Numbered from the stretch's first letter, positions 25,934-34,837 are shown. The stretch: 61,133 nucleotides of DNA from Desulfobacterales bacterium (GCA_021647905.1 JAKITW010000008.1:1-61133); one strand, 5' to 3'. The notes: generated by a model from the letters alone, not told the origin. Numbers and translations: made by a program.

Positions 25934-27142
25934 TCAGCCGAGCCGGGCCAGGGCGGCCCGCAGCCGGTTCATGCCCTTGGCAATGGTTTCCATGGAGACG
26001 GCAAAGGAGAAGCGGATAAAGGGGTCGGCGCCAAAGGCGATCCCCGGGACGCTGGCGATTCGCGCCTCATCCAGGAGATAATCGGCCAGGTCAAGGGAGT
26101 TGTTGATCGGCCGGCCGTTGAAGCTGCGGCCGTAGTAGGCGGAAAAGTTGGGAAACAGGTAAAAGGCGCCCCTGGGTATGACGCAGGAGACATTGTCAAG
26201 CGAGGTCAGTCGCTTGACAAAAAAATCACGCCGGGGCAGAAAGGCGTCCCGCATCATGGCCGGGAAATCCTGGGGGCCGGTCAGGGCCGCCAGGGCCGCC
26301 TTCTGGGCCACTGACGAGGGATTGGAGGTGGACTGGCTCTGGACCTTGTTCATCGCGGCAATTATCGGTTGCGGGCCGACTGTATAGCCGATCCGCCAGC
26401 CGGTCATGGCAAAGGATTTTGAGACTCCGTTCAGGATCAGGGTCTGGTCCTTCAGGCGTGGCTCCACCTCCAGAATATGGGGCAGGGGATCGTTGCCATA
26501 GGTGATGGTGTCGTAGATATCATCGCTGATAATGATCCAGCCCCGTTCCAGGGCCATCCTGGCCACCGCCTCCAGGGCCCTGGCGCTGAATATCGAACCA
26601 ATGGGATTGGAGGGACTGTTCAGGATGATCGCCCGGGTCCGGTTGGTGGCGAACTTTTCGAGCATGGCCGGGTCGAGGTCGAAACCATCCGCCTCGGCCA
26701 GGGGAACGAACACCGGGGTGCCGCCGGCCAGTTGGACGATGGGCGGGTAGGAGACCCAGTAGGGGGTGGGGATCAATACCTCGTCCCCGGGATTGATCAG
26801 GACCTGGGCCATGTTGTAGAGGCCGTGCTTGCCGCCGCAGCATACCTGGACCTGATCCGGTTCGTAGGTCCAGCCGTGGTCAACGGCCAGCCGGTCGACC
26901 ACGGCCCGGCGCAGTTCCAGGATGCCGGGTACCGCGGTGTAGCGGGTAAAGCCGGCGTCAATGGCAGCCTTGCCCGCCTCGCAGACATGGGGCGGAGTGC
27001 CGAAGTCCGGCTCACCGACACTGAAGTTGAGAATATCGGCCCCCGCGGCCTTGAGGGCCTTGGCCTTGGCATTCACCGCCAGGGTCGGTGAAGGTTTGAT
27101 CTGGGCCACCCGCTCTGCCAAAGTTAATGAAAAAGACTCCAT
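25934..27142 (-). CDS. PLP-dependent aspartate-type aminotransferase
   Basis: 402-aa class I aminotransferase (fold type I). The PLP Lys lies in LNGVSKSFAMTGWRIGY; NSPSNPIGS and the C-terminal Arg in PFIRFSFA bind substrate carboxylates. The N-terminal LAERVAQIKPSPTLAVNAKAKAL is typical of the AspC/AAT Ib subgroup (aspartate or prephenate aminotransferase). The lone gene has its own terminator. Aspartate/2-oxoglutarate is the most likely activity; aromatic amino-acid transamination is an alternative. Confidence 0.88.
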   Translation of the reverse strand: MESFSLTLAERVAQIKPSPTLAVNAKAKALKAAGADILNFSVGEPDFGTPPHVCEAGKAAIDAGFTRYTAVPGILELRRAVVDRLAVDHGWTYEPDQVQVCCGGKHGLYNMAQVLINPGDEVLIPTPYWVSYPPIVQLAGGTPVFVPLAEADGFDLDPAMLEKFATNRTRAIILNSPSNPIGSIFSARALEAVARMALERGWIIISDDIYDTITYGNDPLPHILEVEPRLKDQTLILNGVSKSFAMTGWRIGYTVGPQPIIAAMNKVQSQSTSNPSSVAQKAALAALTGPQDFPAMMRDAFLPRRDFFVKRLTSLDNVSCVIPRGAFYLFPNFSAYYGRSFNGRPINNSLDLADYLLDEARIASVPGIAFGADPFIRFSFAVSMETIAKGMNRLRAALARLG

Positions 27143-27273
27143 CCGGCATCACCTTTGCGTGAGTTTATCTGAAATTCGCCACAACGTACCCCCTTGCCAC
27201 GGCCGGAGTGACGCCTTTCCTTGATTATTGTTTCGTTATGGTTGCAGCCTGAAATTCGGTCCGGCCGTGCCGG

Positions 27274-28041
27274 TCAATAATGCACCTCTTTGAGAAACAG
27301 GCCGCGGGCCGGTGCGGTCGGTCCTGCCGCGGCCCGGTTCCTGGCCGCGATAACCGACATGAATTCATCCGGGCTTCGCTGGCCCCGGCCGACCTGCAAC
27401 AGGGTGCCGACGATGTTGCGCACCATGTGGCGCAGGAACCCGTCACCGGTTATCTCGAACCGGAACCGCCCGGCCACCGGCGGGTTGATCAACCGGACAC
27501 TGAATATTTCCCGCACCGGGCCGCGCCCCTGTTTCCGGCTCGGGTCCCGGGAACCGGCGGCCTCGAAACTGGAGAAATCATGGCTGCCGACAAGGAGCCG
27601 GGCACAGGCCCGCATGGCCTCACGATCGAGCCGGCCGGGGACATGGGCGCTGTAAAGCCGTTGGCAGGGCATCTGGACCGGGCCGGTACAGATATCATAG
27701 TAATAGGTCTTGGCCCGGGCGCTCCGGCGGGCATGGAAATCATCCCCTGCCTCACCGGCCTCAATCACCCGGATATCAACCGGTAACATGCTGTTTAAAC
27801 CCATCCGAAACCCGGTGCAAGGAATAATTGCCCTGGTATGAAAACTGGCAACCATTCCCAGGGCATGAACCCCGGCATCGGTACGGCCGGCCCCGTGCAG
27901 GGTGATTGGCGCCGAGGTCATGGTATTGATGGCCGCCTCGATCATCCCCTGCACGGTCTTCTGGTCGCGCTGCTTCTGCCAGCCGGCGTAGTTGGTGCCG
28001 TCAAAGGCGAGCAGCAGCCTGATGTTTCGCGCCCTGCTCAC
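27274..28041 (-). CDS. truA: tRNA pseudouridine(38-40) synthase
   Basis: 255 aa. The catalytic Asp lies in GRTDAGVHALG; FDGTNYAGWQKQ at the start and FLRHMVRNIVGTLLQVG near the end are TruA hallmarks. It modifies the anticodon stem of many tRNAs. It overlaps argC by 4 bp, so the pair is cotranscribed. Confidence 0.95.
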   Translation of the reverse strand: MSRARNIRLLLAFDGTNYAGWQKQRDQKTVQGMIEAAINTMTSAPITLHGAGRTDAGVHALGMVASFHTRAIIPCTGFRMGLNSMLPVDIRVIEAGEAGDDFHARRSARAKTYYYDICTGPVQMPCQRLYSAHVPGRLDREAMRACARLLVGSHDFSSFEAAGSRDPSRKQGRGPVREIFSVRLINPPVAGRFRFEITGDGFLRHMVRNIVGTLLQVGRGQRSPDEFMSVIAARNRAAAGPTAPARGLFLKEVHY

Positions 28042-29078
28042 GGAAATAAGGGCACTGTTGCCAGCCCTTCGGTTTCCGGAAAACCGCAGACCAGGTTCAT
28101 GTTCTGCACCGCCTGACCGGCCGCGCCCTTGACCAGGTTATCAATGGCGGCCAGGACGATGATCCGGCCGGTGCGCTTATCCACCCGGCAGGCGAGATCG
28201 CAGAAATTGCCGCCCCGCACATACTGGGTAGCCGGCAGGGCGCCCGGTGCGCAGATCCGGACAAAGTAGTGGTCAAGGTAGAAATCGGCATAGAGCGCCA
28301 GGGCCTCTTCCGTGGTCAGCGGCTTGTTCAGCGTTGCATAAACCGTGCTCAGGATCCCACGGCACATGGGCACCAGGTGCGGGGTAAAGGAGATTCGTAC
28401 CGGCCGGCCGCTCAGTATACCCAGTTCCTGCTCGATCTCCGGGGTATGCCGGTGTACCCCGCCCACCTTATAGGCCTGGAAACCGTTGCTCAGCTCACAG
28501 AACAGGCTGCCGACCTGGGCGCTCCGGCCAGCGCCCGAGGCGCCGGACTTGGAATCGGCGATAATGGTGGCCGGATCGATAAGCCCGGCCTTGAGCAGCG
28601 GGGCCAGGCCGAGGATGATACTGGTGGGGTAACACCCCGGGTTGGCGACCAGCCGGGCGGCGCGGATCGCCTCCCGGTGCAGTTCCGGCAGGCCGTACAC
28701 TGCTTCGGCCAGGTATTGCTTGGCCGCGTGCGGCTGGTACCACTCTTCATATACCGCGGGATCGTGGATCCGGAAGTCGGCGGACAGATCCACCACCTTG
28801 CATCCGGCATCCAACAGAGCGGGAACGATATTCATCGCGGTCTGGTGCGGTACCGCGGTAAAAAAGAGATCCGCGGCCTTGGCCAGGGATGCCGGCTCGG
28901 CATCAACACAGGCGAGGTCAACGATGTTTTTAAGATTGGGATAGACCGCGCTTAAGGGCTGTCCCTTATATCGGCGGGAGGTGACAACGGTCAGCTCGAC
29001 CCCGGAATGAAGGGCCAGGATTCGCGCCAGCTCCACCCCGGTGTAACCGGACGCACCGATTATTCCGACCTTGACCAT
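28038..29078 (-). CDS. argC: N-acetyl-gamma-glutamyl-phosphate reductase
   Basis: 346-aa enzyme of arginine biosynthesis. KVGIIGASGYTGVELARIL is the NADP-binding start; the catalytic Cys lies in NPGCYPTS, and HRHTPEIEQELG carries the active His. The start at 29078 has AAGGAG upstream. A tripartite repeat remnant and the rpsI terminator lie just upstream. Confidence 0.95.
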   Translation of the reverse strand: MVKVGIIGASGYTGVELARILALHSGVELTVVTSRRYKGQPLSAVYPNLKNIVDLACVDAEPASLAKAADLFFTAVPHQTAMNIVPALLDAGCKVVDLSADFRIHDPAVYEEWYQPHAAKQYLAEAVYGLPELHREAIRAARLVANPGCYPTSIILGLAPLLKAGLIDPATIIADSKSGASGAGRSAQVGSLFCELSNGFQAYKVGGVHRHTPEIEQELGILSGRPVRISFTPHLVPMCRGILSTVYATLNKPLTTEEALALYADFYLDHYFVRICAPGALPATQYVRGGNFCDLACRVDKRTGRIIVLAAIDNLVKGAAGQAVQNMNLVCGFPETEGLATVPLFP

Positions 29079-29133
29079 TTCCTTGATCTCCTTAATAGAG
29101 TTTATCGCGGTCCGCATCCCGGCCCGTTCCCGG

Positions 29134-29195
29134 GTAACTGATCACAGGGGGTGTAACTTCACGGTATCACTACCCCTCAAACCTGTGATTGCCTT
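29134..29195 (-). repeat. Partial copy of the tripartite inverted repeat (R3d)
   Basis: About 62 bp that matches the distal part of copy R3c at 50.15 kb (GTAACTGATCAC, then a similar spacer with ACTACCCC, then AACCTGT). ATCACAGG and CCTGTGAT within it can pair. The inverted-repeat core of the family is missing, so it is a truncated copy. It lies upstream of argC. Confidence 0.5.
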
Positions 29196-29206
29196 TCCCG
29201 GGGTGG

Positions 29207-29247
29207 AAACAAAAACAGGGAAAGACAAACACTCTTGTCTTCCCCTG
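29207..29247 (-). terminator. Terminator of the rplM-rpsI operon
   Basis: Stem formed by 29216-29228 and 29235-29247 (CAGGG...AAGACAA type) with a loop of about six bases and TTTTTG on the minus strand, about 50 bp after rpsI. Confidence 0.85.
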
Positions 29248-29293
29248 GAGTCCGTAGCCGGATAAGCACGGCGGCAAACCGATCGGTATGCCC

Positions 29294-29686
29294 TTAGCGC
29301 TTGGAAAACTGGAACTTTGCCCTGGCCCCCTTCTGGCCGTACTTCTTCCGTTCCTTGGTACGCGGGTCGCGGGTCAGCAGGCCGGCCTTTTTCAGGGTCA
29401 GCCGGAACTCAGGGTTGACTTCGAGCAGGGCCCGGGAAATCCCGTGGCGCAGGGCCTCGGCCTGGGCCGCCTTGCCGCCGCCGCGCAGGGTGGCGACCAC
29501 ATCGAACTGGGTCTCGGTTTCAGTGGTGGCAAAGGGTTTCTCCACCTTCTGCCGGGTGTAGCCGGCGCCGAAATAGTCCTCAACGGATTTCTTGTTAACG
29601 ACAATCCGGCCATTGCCCGGTTTAACCCAGACCCGGGCCACGGCGTTCTTTCTCTTCCCGGTCGCGTAATGCCTCTGTTCAGCCAT
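29294..29686 (-). CDS. rpsI: 30S ribosomal protein S9
   Basis: 130 aa, normal length. YATGKRKNAVARVWVKPGNG at the start and the basic end YGQKGARAKFQFSKR, whose C-terminal Arg reaches the P-site tRNA, identify it. Follows rplM by about 50 bp. Confidence 0.98.
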   Translation of the reverse strand: MAEQRHYATGKRKNAVARVWVKPGNGRIVVNKKSVEDYFGAGYTRQKVEKPFATTETETQFDVVATLRGGGKAAQAEALRHGISRALLEVNPEFRLTLKKAGLLTRDPRTKERKKYGQKGARAKFQFSKR

Positions 29687-29735
29687 TCCTTTATCTCTCC
29701 AAATATGCAGTTGCCCGCTCGATCTCTACAAAAGC

Positions 29736-30164
29736 CTAGATGGCCAGCGCCACCGGTTGCTGGGCCTCATGGGGATGCTCGCCGCCGGCATAGACCTTGA
29801 GTTTCTTCAACTGGGCCCGGCCCAGGGTGTTCTTGGGAAGCATCCCCTTGACCGCGGCCCGGATGAGTTCTTCCGGTTTCTTTTCCAGCACCTCTTTGGC
29901 GGTCTGCTCGGTAAGGCCGCCCATGTACCCGCTGTGGCGATAATACATCTTGTCGGTGAGCTTTTTGCCGGTCAGTCTGATCTTCTCGGCATTGACCACC
30001 ACGATGAAATCACCCACATCCATGAAGGGCGAATAATTGGGTTTATGCTTGCCCCGCAGGCGGGTGGCGATCTCGGTAGCCAGGCGGCCGAGGACCTTGT
30101 CTTCAGCGTCGACTATGTACCAGTTTTTTACGATTTCCTTGACCGGGGTCAAATGGGTCTTCAT
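29736..30164 (-). CDS. rplM: 50S ribosomal protein L13
   Basis: 142 aa, normal length. [31 protein letters not shown] and [20 protein letters not shown] are family motifs. First gene of the rplM-rpsI operon, with a clear sigma70 promoter at 30242-30270. Confidence 0.98.
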   Translation of the reverse strand: MKTHLTPVKEIVKNWYIVDAEDKVLGRLATEIATRLRGKHKPNYSPFMDVGDFIVVVNAEKIRLTGKKLTDKMYYRHSGYMGGLTEQTAKEVLEKKPEELIRAAVKGMLPKNTLGRAQLKKLKVYAGGEHPHEAQQPVALAI

Positions 30165-30241
30165 GGGCCAGTATCCTCAATATTCCATCAAAAAGTCACG
30201 GTGCCACCGTCCAGGCATCCCGAACGATTGGCAAGGGTGTT

Positions 30242-30270
30242 TTTATAAAGCGAAACGCGCCCGGAGTCAA
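30242..30270 (-). promoter_or_regulatory. rplM-rpsI promoter
   Basis: Minus-strand TTGACT (complement of 30265-30270), exactly 17 bp, TATAAA (complement of 30242-30247). The predicted leader is about 70 nt. Confidence 0.85.
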
Positions 30271-30298
30271 CAAAAAAAGGCTCGAACGAGTCGAACCT
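30271..30298 (-). terminator. tRNA-Gly terminator
   Basis: Stem AGGCTCGA (30278-30285) with TCGAACCT (30291-30298), one wobble pair, followed on the minus strand by seven T, just downstream of the tRNA. Confidence 0.8.
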
Positions 30299-30314
30299 TC
30301 ATTCTGTAAAAAAA

Positions 30315-30389
<75 letters not shown>

Positions 30390-30423
30390 CCGGATGCAAT
30401 CCAAGAGCTACAAAACGTCGCGA

Positions 30424-30452
30424 CTATAACCGAGGCCGCGGCTGGTTGTCAA
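30424..30452 (-). promoter_or_regulatory. tRNA-Gly promoter
   Basis: TTGACA (complement of 30447-30452), 17-bp spacer, TTATAG (complement of 30424-30429), 35 bp before the tRNA. Confidence 0.8.
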
Positions 30453-30623
30453 TAAAAATTCGCCGGCCGGTTAACCCGGTATATCTCAGCGCCGGGCCCG
30501 CGCCAGACAAGATAATTCCGGCCTGGTACCTACCCGGTGATGAGTTACGAAACAACCCCCCGTATCTTCCGGCGGCCGCCCTGGTACAGCCGCTGATTTT
30601 GTCCGATGATCGCAAAAAGGCTA

Positions 30624-30652
30624 TTGCCTCTGAATCCGACAACTTGTATAGA
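30624..30652 (+). promoter_or_regulatory. Candidate hisB promoter
   Basis: TTGCCT (30624-30629), 17 bp, TATAGA (30647-30652), about 80 bp before hisB. The remainder of the 30390-30732 spacer shows no gene. Confidence 0.55.
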
Positions 30653-30732
30653 TATACTATTCGGAGCACCACTGTCGCCCCTGTGCGGTGCCTGGTCCCA
30701 TACCTTATATACTATAGCCAACGAGGAACCCC

Positions 30733-31332
30733 ATGGAGAACGCGGCCGTCCGGACCGGCCAGGTCCATCGAAAGACCAAGGAAACCGAGATCAGTCTGTC
30801 CCTGACCCTGGACGGCCGGGGCAAGGCCGATATTGCCAGCGGTATCGGCTTTATGGATCATATGCTGACCCTGTTTGCGGTGCATGGTTTTTTCGACCTG
30901 ACAGTGAGCGGCAGCGGGGATACCGAGGTGGATGACCACCACATGGTGGAGGATCTGGGTATCTGCCTGGGTCAGGCCCTGAAAAAGGCGCTGGGCGATT
31001 TCAGCGGTATCCGCCGCTACGGCACGGCCCTGGTGCCCATGGACGAAACCCTGGCCCGGGTGGTGCTGGACATCTCCAACCGTCCCTATCTCTACTGTGA
31101 CGTGCCTGTTCCTGTCCAGAAAGTCGGCAGTTTCGACACCCAGCTGACCAAGGAGTTCCTGCGGGCCCTGGCCCTGCACGGCGGCCTGACCCTGCACGCG
31201 GAACTCCTGCATGGCGAAAACAGCCACCATATTATCGAGGCCGTGTTCAAGGCCCTGGGCCGGGCCCTGGCCCAGGCAACCGGCCCGGAGCCGCGGGCCC
31301 GGGGGGCACTCTCCTCAAAGGGGACACTGTAG
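30733..31332 (+). CDS. hisB: Imidazoleglycerol-phosphate dehydratase
   Basis: 199-aa monofunctional dehydratase of histidine biosynthesis. The Mn-binding motifs are intact: GFMDHMLTLFAVHG, DDHHMVEDLGICLGQAL and GENSHHIIEAVFKALGRAL. No HisB phosphatase domain is fused. Ribosome site GAGGA upstream. A stand-alone plus-strand gene. Confidence 0.97.
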   Translation: MENAAVRTGQVHRKTKETEISLSLTLDGRGKADIASGIGFMDHMLTLFAVHGFFDLTVSGSGDTEVDDHHMVEDLGICLGQALKKALGDFSGIRRYGTALVPMDETLARVVLDISNRPYLYCDVPVPVQKVGSFDTQLTKEFLRALALHGGLTLHAELLHGENSHHIIEAVFKALGRALAQATGPEPRARGALSSKGTL

Positions 31333-31434
31333 GCCGGGTGCTGATCAGCGGGGTTGCCGGTTTTCCGCCCCTGGCAGACGGTTACCAAATCTCAAAGTTA
31401 GGATTCGGCCCCAGGGCCGACAGGAGGATTTACC

Positions 31435-32043
31435 GTGAAAAACAACCTGCTGGTCGCCATCGTTATCCTTATCCTGACGGTTGCCTGCGCGCCCATTACC
31501 CCGCAACCGGTTCAAGAGAGCAAGATATTTACGCCTGACATCAAGACCATTGCCTTCATGCCCCCTGAGGCGGCGGTGCCCGGGCCCCGGCTCGCGGCCG
31601 GGGTCGAGGTGCTCTCGGCCCTGCTCACTGAATATACCCGGAGCCATCCTGATACCAGGATGGTCGATCCGGTGCTGCTGGACAGTTCCCGGCTCGAAAC
31701 CGGCAGCCGCGAAACCCTGGCCCGCGGCATCGGCCGGGAGATGGGCAGCGATGCGGTGCTGATCACCACCTTGCACCGCTATTTCCAGCGCGTCGGCAGC
31801 GCCATGTCCGTCCAACGGTCGGCCTCGGTTGCCTTTGAGATGAAACTGGTGGCAGTGTCCAGCGGCCGGGTCCTCTGGTTCGGCACCTTTGACGAAACCC
31901 AGCAGCCCGTACTTGAGAACCTCTTTCTTCTCCGCCGGGCCGCGGCCCGCGGATTCAGATTCATCACTGCCGAGGAACTGGCCCGGGAGGGGGTGGCCGG
32001 AAAACTCGGAGAATGCCCCTTTCTGGGAGATGATAACAAATAA
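31435..32043 (+). CDS. Predicted lipoprotein
   Basis: 202 aa beginning with GTG after an AGGAGG site. The signal peptide ends in a lipobox (LTVAC), so the mature protein should be lipid-anchored at Cys18. The remainder has a mixed fold with IGREMGSDAVLITTLHRYFQR and VAFEMKLVAVSSGRVLWFG, reminiscent of periplasmic lipoproteins that contain a TolB-N/CsgG-like nucleotide-binding-fold segment. That similarity is a weak impression. The product's role is unknown. Confidence 0.75.
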   Translation: MKNNLLVAIVILILTVACAPITPQPVQESKIFTPDIKTIAFMPPEAAVPGPRLAAGVEVLSALLTEYTRSHPDTRMVDPVLLDSSRLETGSRETLARGIGREMGSDAVLITTLHRYFQRVGSAMSVQRSASVAFEMKLVAVSSGRVLWFGTFDETQQPVLENLFLLRRAAARGFRFITAEELAREGVAGKLGECPFLGDDNK

Positions 32044-32065
32044 CCAGCATGGCTGGACCATATTT

Positions 32066-32166
32066 GTCGGTCTCGCAACAACCCGCTCGACGGACGTGAT
32101 TCGTCTTGTAACTTGTTGATTTTATTGGGTGGCATTTGAAGCCTTTCGGGTTGTTACGAGTTCATC
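32066..32166 (+). mobile_element. 101-bp MITE, copy E1
   Basis: Full length, target duplication ATATTT at 32060-32065 and 32167-32172. Its right duplication directly abuts a truncated older copy (E2). Confidence 0.9.
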
Positions 32167-32172
32167 ATATTT

Positions 32173-32229
32173 GTCGGTCTCGCAACAACCAGCGAGACGG
32201 ACGTGTGTCATGTTGCAAGTTGTTGACTA
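32173..32229 (+). mobile_element. Truncated MITE copy E2
   Basis: Matches the first half of the older subfamily (as copy B: AGCGAGACGG and GTGTGTCA) and then stops after TTGTTGAC. The right half is missing. It ends 18 bp before the DUF89 start codon. Confidence 0.75.
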
Positions 32230-32247
32230 TCTCCTCCACTCTCCACC

Positions 32248-33147
32248 ATGCAGACCTCGCCTGAATGCACCCCTTGTCTCCTGCGGCAGATCCGCTATGC
32301 GGCAAGGCTTGCCACCGACGACCCGGAACTGGAAAAAAAGGTCATTGCCCAGGCATCGGCCCTGCTCCCCTCCCTTGATCCGGAAATTTCGCCGCCGGAA
32401 AACGCGATTGCCATCTATGGGATGATCAGCCGGGTATCCGGCAATTGCGACCCCTTTGCCGCCCTGAAGCGGGCATCCAATGAATCCGCTACCGCCTTGC
32501 GGCCGGAACTGGAGCAGCGGATCGTGGCGGCCGCCGACCCCCTGCTTGCCGCGATCAGGCTGGCGGTTGCCGGCAATATCATCGATTACGGCAGCCACCA
32601 TGATTTTGACATTGAGACGACCGTCAACAACTGCCTGGACCGGGAGTTGGTCCGGGACCATTACCAGAAATTCCGGCACGACCTGTCCCGGGTACCTGAA
32701 GGCGGGACCATCCTCTACCTGGGGGACAACTGCGGCGAACTGGTCTTTGACGGGATGGTGATCAAGATGCTCGCGGACATGGGCAAACGGGTGGTGCTGG
32801 CATTAAAGGAAAAAGCGATCATCAACGACGCCCTGGTAACGGACGGCCGGGAACTGGGCCTGGATGAGCACTGCATCATCATCAGCAACGGCACCGCCTG
32901 CCCGGGCACCCCGCTTAAAAACTGCAGCGCGGAGTTGCAGCATTTTTTCAGGACCGCCGACCTGATCATCAGCAAGGGCCAGGGCAATTTCGAGACCCTG
33001 TCCGACACCCCGGGACCGGTCTACTTCCTGCTCACGGTAAAATGTCCGGTGGTGGCCCGCCACCTGGCCGGACCGGGGTTCGACTGCCCGCAACTTACCG
33101 GAAAGGGCGAGCCGGTGCTGCTTCGGCACCGGCGGTGGCAGGGGTAA
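32248..33147 (+). CDS. DUF89/ARMT1-like metal-dependent phosphatase-family protein
   Basis: 299 aa. The N-terminal CTPCLLRQIRYAARLA and the metal-site motifs YLGDNCGELVFDGMVI, NDALVTDGRELGLD and DLIISKGQGNFETLSD fit DUF89, a family that dephosphorylates damaged sugar phosphates or modifies metabolites. The start fits the family's N-terminal Cys motif, yet no purine-rich ribosome site is visible between it and the truncated MITE just upstream. Its translation may be weak or leaderless. Confidence 0.88.
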   Translation: MQTSPECTPCLLRQIRYAARLATDDPELEKKVIAQASALLPSLDPEISPPENAIAIYGMISRVSGNCDPFAALKRASNESATALRPELEQRIVAAADPLLAAIRLAVAGNIIDYGSHHDFDIETTVNNCLDRELVRDHYQKFRHDLSRVPEGGTILYLGDNCGELVFDGMVIKMLADMGKRVVLALKEKAIINDALVTDGRELGLDEHCIIISNGTACPGTPLKNCSAELQHFFRTADLIISKGQGNFETLSDTPGPVYFLLTVKCPVVARHLAGPGFDCPQLTGKGEPVLLRHRRWQG

Positions 33148-33175
33148 AAAAGGGGGATGATTACCTGGTTCTGCG

Positions 33176-33337
33176 TTATACCCGCAGTTCGGGCCGCCGG
33201 GCCGACTCTTTCCGGATGCGGCTGCCGGGCCGCCTGTTCATGACCTTGCGGGCCGTCTCGTGCTCGCCGGCCTCGGCAAAGGTGATCGCCATCATGATTC
33301 TGTCCCACGCGCTGATATTTTCCATTTGAGTCTTCAT
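33176..33337 (-). CDS. Small conserved-looking protein with AITFAEAGEHETAR motif
   Basis: A 53-aa gene on the minus strand: ATG at 33337 after a strong GAGGAG ribosome site. The sequence MKTQMENISAWDRIMMAITF then AEAGEHETARKVMN is followed by a basic tail and a TAA stop. The motif AITFAEAGE is familiar from small unannotated proteins of sulfate reducers (recall, not checked). It is followed on the same strand by the DUF89 gene's opposite strand, so it has no downstream partner. The composition, ribosome site and compact start support a real gene. Confidence 0.65.
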   Translation of the reverse strand: MKTQMENISAWDRIMMAITFAEAGEHETARKVMNRRPGSRIRKESARRPELRV

Positions 33338-33365
33338 TGTATTTCTCCTCATTAAAGTCAGTATT

Positions 33366-33466
33366 GTCGGTCTCGCAACAACCCGCTCGACGGACGTGAT
33401 TCGTCTTGTAACTTGTTGATTTTATTGGGTGGCATTTGAAGCCTTTCGGGTTGTTACGAGTTCATC
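33366..33466 (+). mobile_element. 101-bp MITE, copy F
   Basis: Full length, target duplication AGTATT at 33360-33365 and 33467-33472. It separates two small minus-strand genes that were about 30 bp apart before insertion. Confidence 0.9.
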
Positions 33467-33650
33467 AGTATTGAACCGGGTTAATTCCCTGGCTCGTTGT
33501 TTTGCCCTTAACTTTTGCAGATACTGTGCCATTTTTACAAAAATCGCATATCAGATTGAAATATAAGACTATATCATCGTCAGGGAGGAAAACGGTCACC
33601 CCGCGACAAGTGTTGCAAAGTTTAACGTTATTTTCAGATATTCCCGCCAT
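33465..33650 (-). CDS. Small Cys-pair protein (possible zinc ribbon)
   Basis: 61 aa with two CxxC pairs, KLCNTCRG and LICDFCKNG, spaced like a zinc ribbon. No obvious ribosome site precedes it. Its stop codon overlaps the MITE F target duplication, but the same TGA would exist without the element. A partly similar stretch (ELCNTYLAG) is encoded about 85 bp upstream near 33.7 kb, suggesting an ancient local duplication. Function unknown. Confidence 0.45.
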   Translation of the reverse strand: MAGISENNVKLCNTCRGVTVFLPDDDIVLYFNLICDFCKNGTVSAKVKGKTTSQGINPVQY

Positions 33651-33817
33651 ACCAATAAAAACAAATGGTTACGGGCCATTGCGCCCCGCGAGGTAAGTGT
33701 TGCAAAGTTCAACAACTATCAGCGGCCCGGGGCTCGGCCGGAAAATTTGATGATTCCGGACAACATCGGTCGTTATGTGGGTGAAACGGACACTGCTTTA
33801 AGAAAGGGAAAGGGAGA

Positions 33818-34342
33818 CTATTTGGTGCGCGGAGACCCGACCAACCGCTCGACCAGCCAGCCGTTTGCCAGTGAGAAGAGGATGATATAGAGCGACAGAA
33901 TCACGGTGTAGCGCAGGCCGAAATAGTAGATCAGCACCGGTATAAAAGGAATCTTGACGTTGCGGTTGTAGAGGATCACCGCCAGAAAGGCCTGCCGGGC
34001 CCCGTGGCGGCGGAACTCGCTCAGCATCGGGTAGAGCATATAGGGCGGGCCGGAGACAAAGATTCCGCCGACCACTGCGTAGAGCCAGCCCTGCCAGCCC
34101 GAGTCCCGGCCCAGGTGCCTGCGGATCCAGGCCGGATCGAGGAGCAGGTTGATCAAGAACAACATCACAAAGACCAGGCCGAGAATCGGGATGATCTTGC
34201 CCGCCATCTGGCCGAACTCGACCAGGGCCCGGCCTGCCAGCTCCGGTTTGATCGCACCGGTTACTCCGTAGATGGCGAGCATGGCCAGAAAGAACTTAGG
34301 CCCGCTGCCAAGGCCCTTTTTTTTTTCAGCCGGCCCGGTCAT
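33818..34342 (-). CDS. Permease half 2 (DUF318/YraQ-like)
   Basis: 174 aa with about four hydrophobic helices (FFLAMLAIYGVTGAIKPEL first). The segment GGIFVSGPPYMLYPMLSEFRR with its central Gly-Pro pair, and ILYNRNVKIPFIPVLIYYFG, resemble the C-terminal half of COG0701 permeases. The start (MTGPAEKKKGLG) overlaps the stop of the upstream half by an ATGA. The two halves together equal one full-length permease. The substrate is unknown. Confidence 0.72.
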   Translation of the reverse strand: MTGPAEKKKGLGSGPKFFLAMLAIYGVTGAIKPELAGRALVEFGQMAGKIIPILGLVFVMLFLINLLLDPAWIRRHLGRDSGWQGWLYAVVGGIFVSGPPYMLYPMLSEFRRHGARQAFLAVILYNRNVKIPFIPVLIYYFGLRYTVILSLYIILFSLANGWLVERLVGSPRTK

Positions 34343-34749
34343 GGCAGCAGACCGATGGTGGCCACCGTGGCCACGGCCACCAGAATCGCAAAGATGAAAT
34401 TGACCCCGTTGCGGATCAGCGCGAACCGGCGGCCGAGAAAGGATGCCTCCAGGGGCAGCATCACCAGCCCCACCGTGGTCCAGGCCATGACAAAGGCGGT
34501 CACCGCCAGCAGGCTCACCCCCTTGTCCAGCAACTCGCCGCCAGCCACATAACTGGTAATGGGAATCCCGAAGGAGATGCTGCCTGCTGCTGCCCCGATC
34601 AGCGGGTCGGCCAGGTAGTTGCCGGTGAACCATTGCGAGTAATGGCGGGCCAGGATCGGGTCGACCAGGCTGATCAGCAGCAGCACCCCGGCCAGGATCG
34701 GCAGGGCGGTCTTGAATACCGCCAGGGTTGCAAGGAGTGGTTTCTTCAT
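34339..34749 (-). CDS. Permease half 1 (DUF318/YraQ-like)
   Basis: 136 aa, four helices; AAAGSISFGIPITSYVAGGELL and VMAWTTVGLVMLPLEA match the N-terminal half of COG0701 permeases. The repeat symmetry of the two genes (Gly-Pro turn followed by a helix) fits a transporter assembled from two chains. Divergent from tetR, so probably under its control. Weak ribosome site. Confidence 0.72.
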   Translation of the reverse strand: MKKPLLATLAVFKTALPILAGVLLLISLVDPILARHYSQWFTGNYLADPLIGAAAGSISFGIPITSYVAGGELLDKGVSLLAVTAFVMAWTTVGLVMLPLEASFLGRRFALIRNGVNFIFAILVAVATVATIGLLP

Positions 34750-34837
34750 TCAGGTTACCAGGGATCCGGGTTCAGGGAATCACTGCCCACTATATCCCTC
34801 TGCCCGGGATCAAAACAACATAAATCAGTTCCACTCC

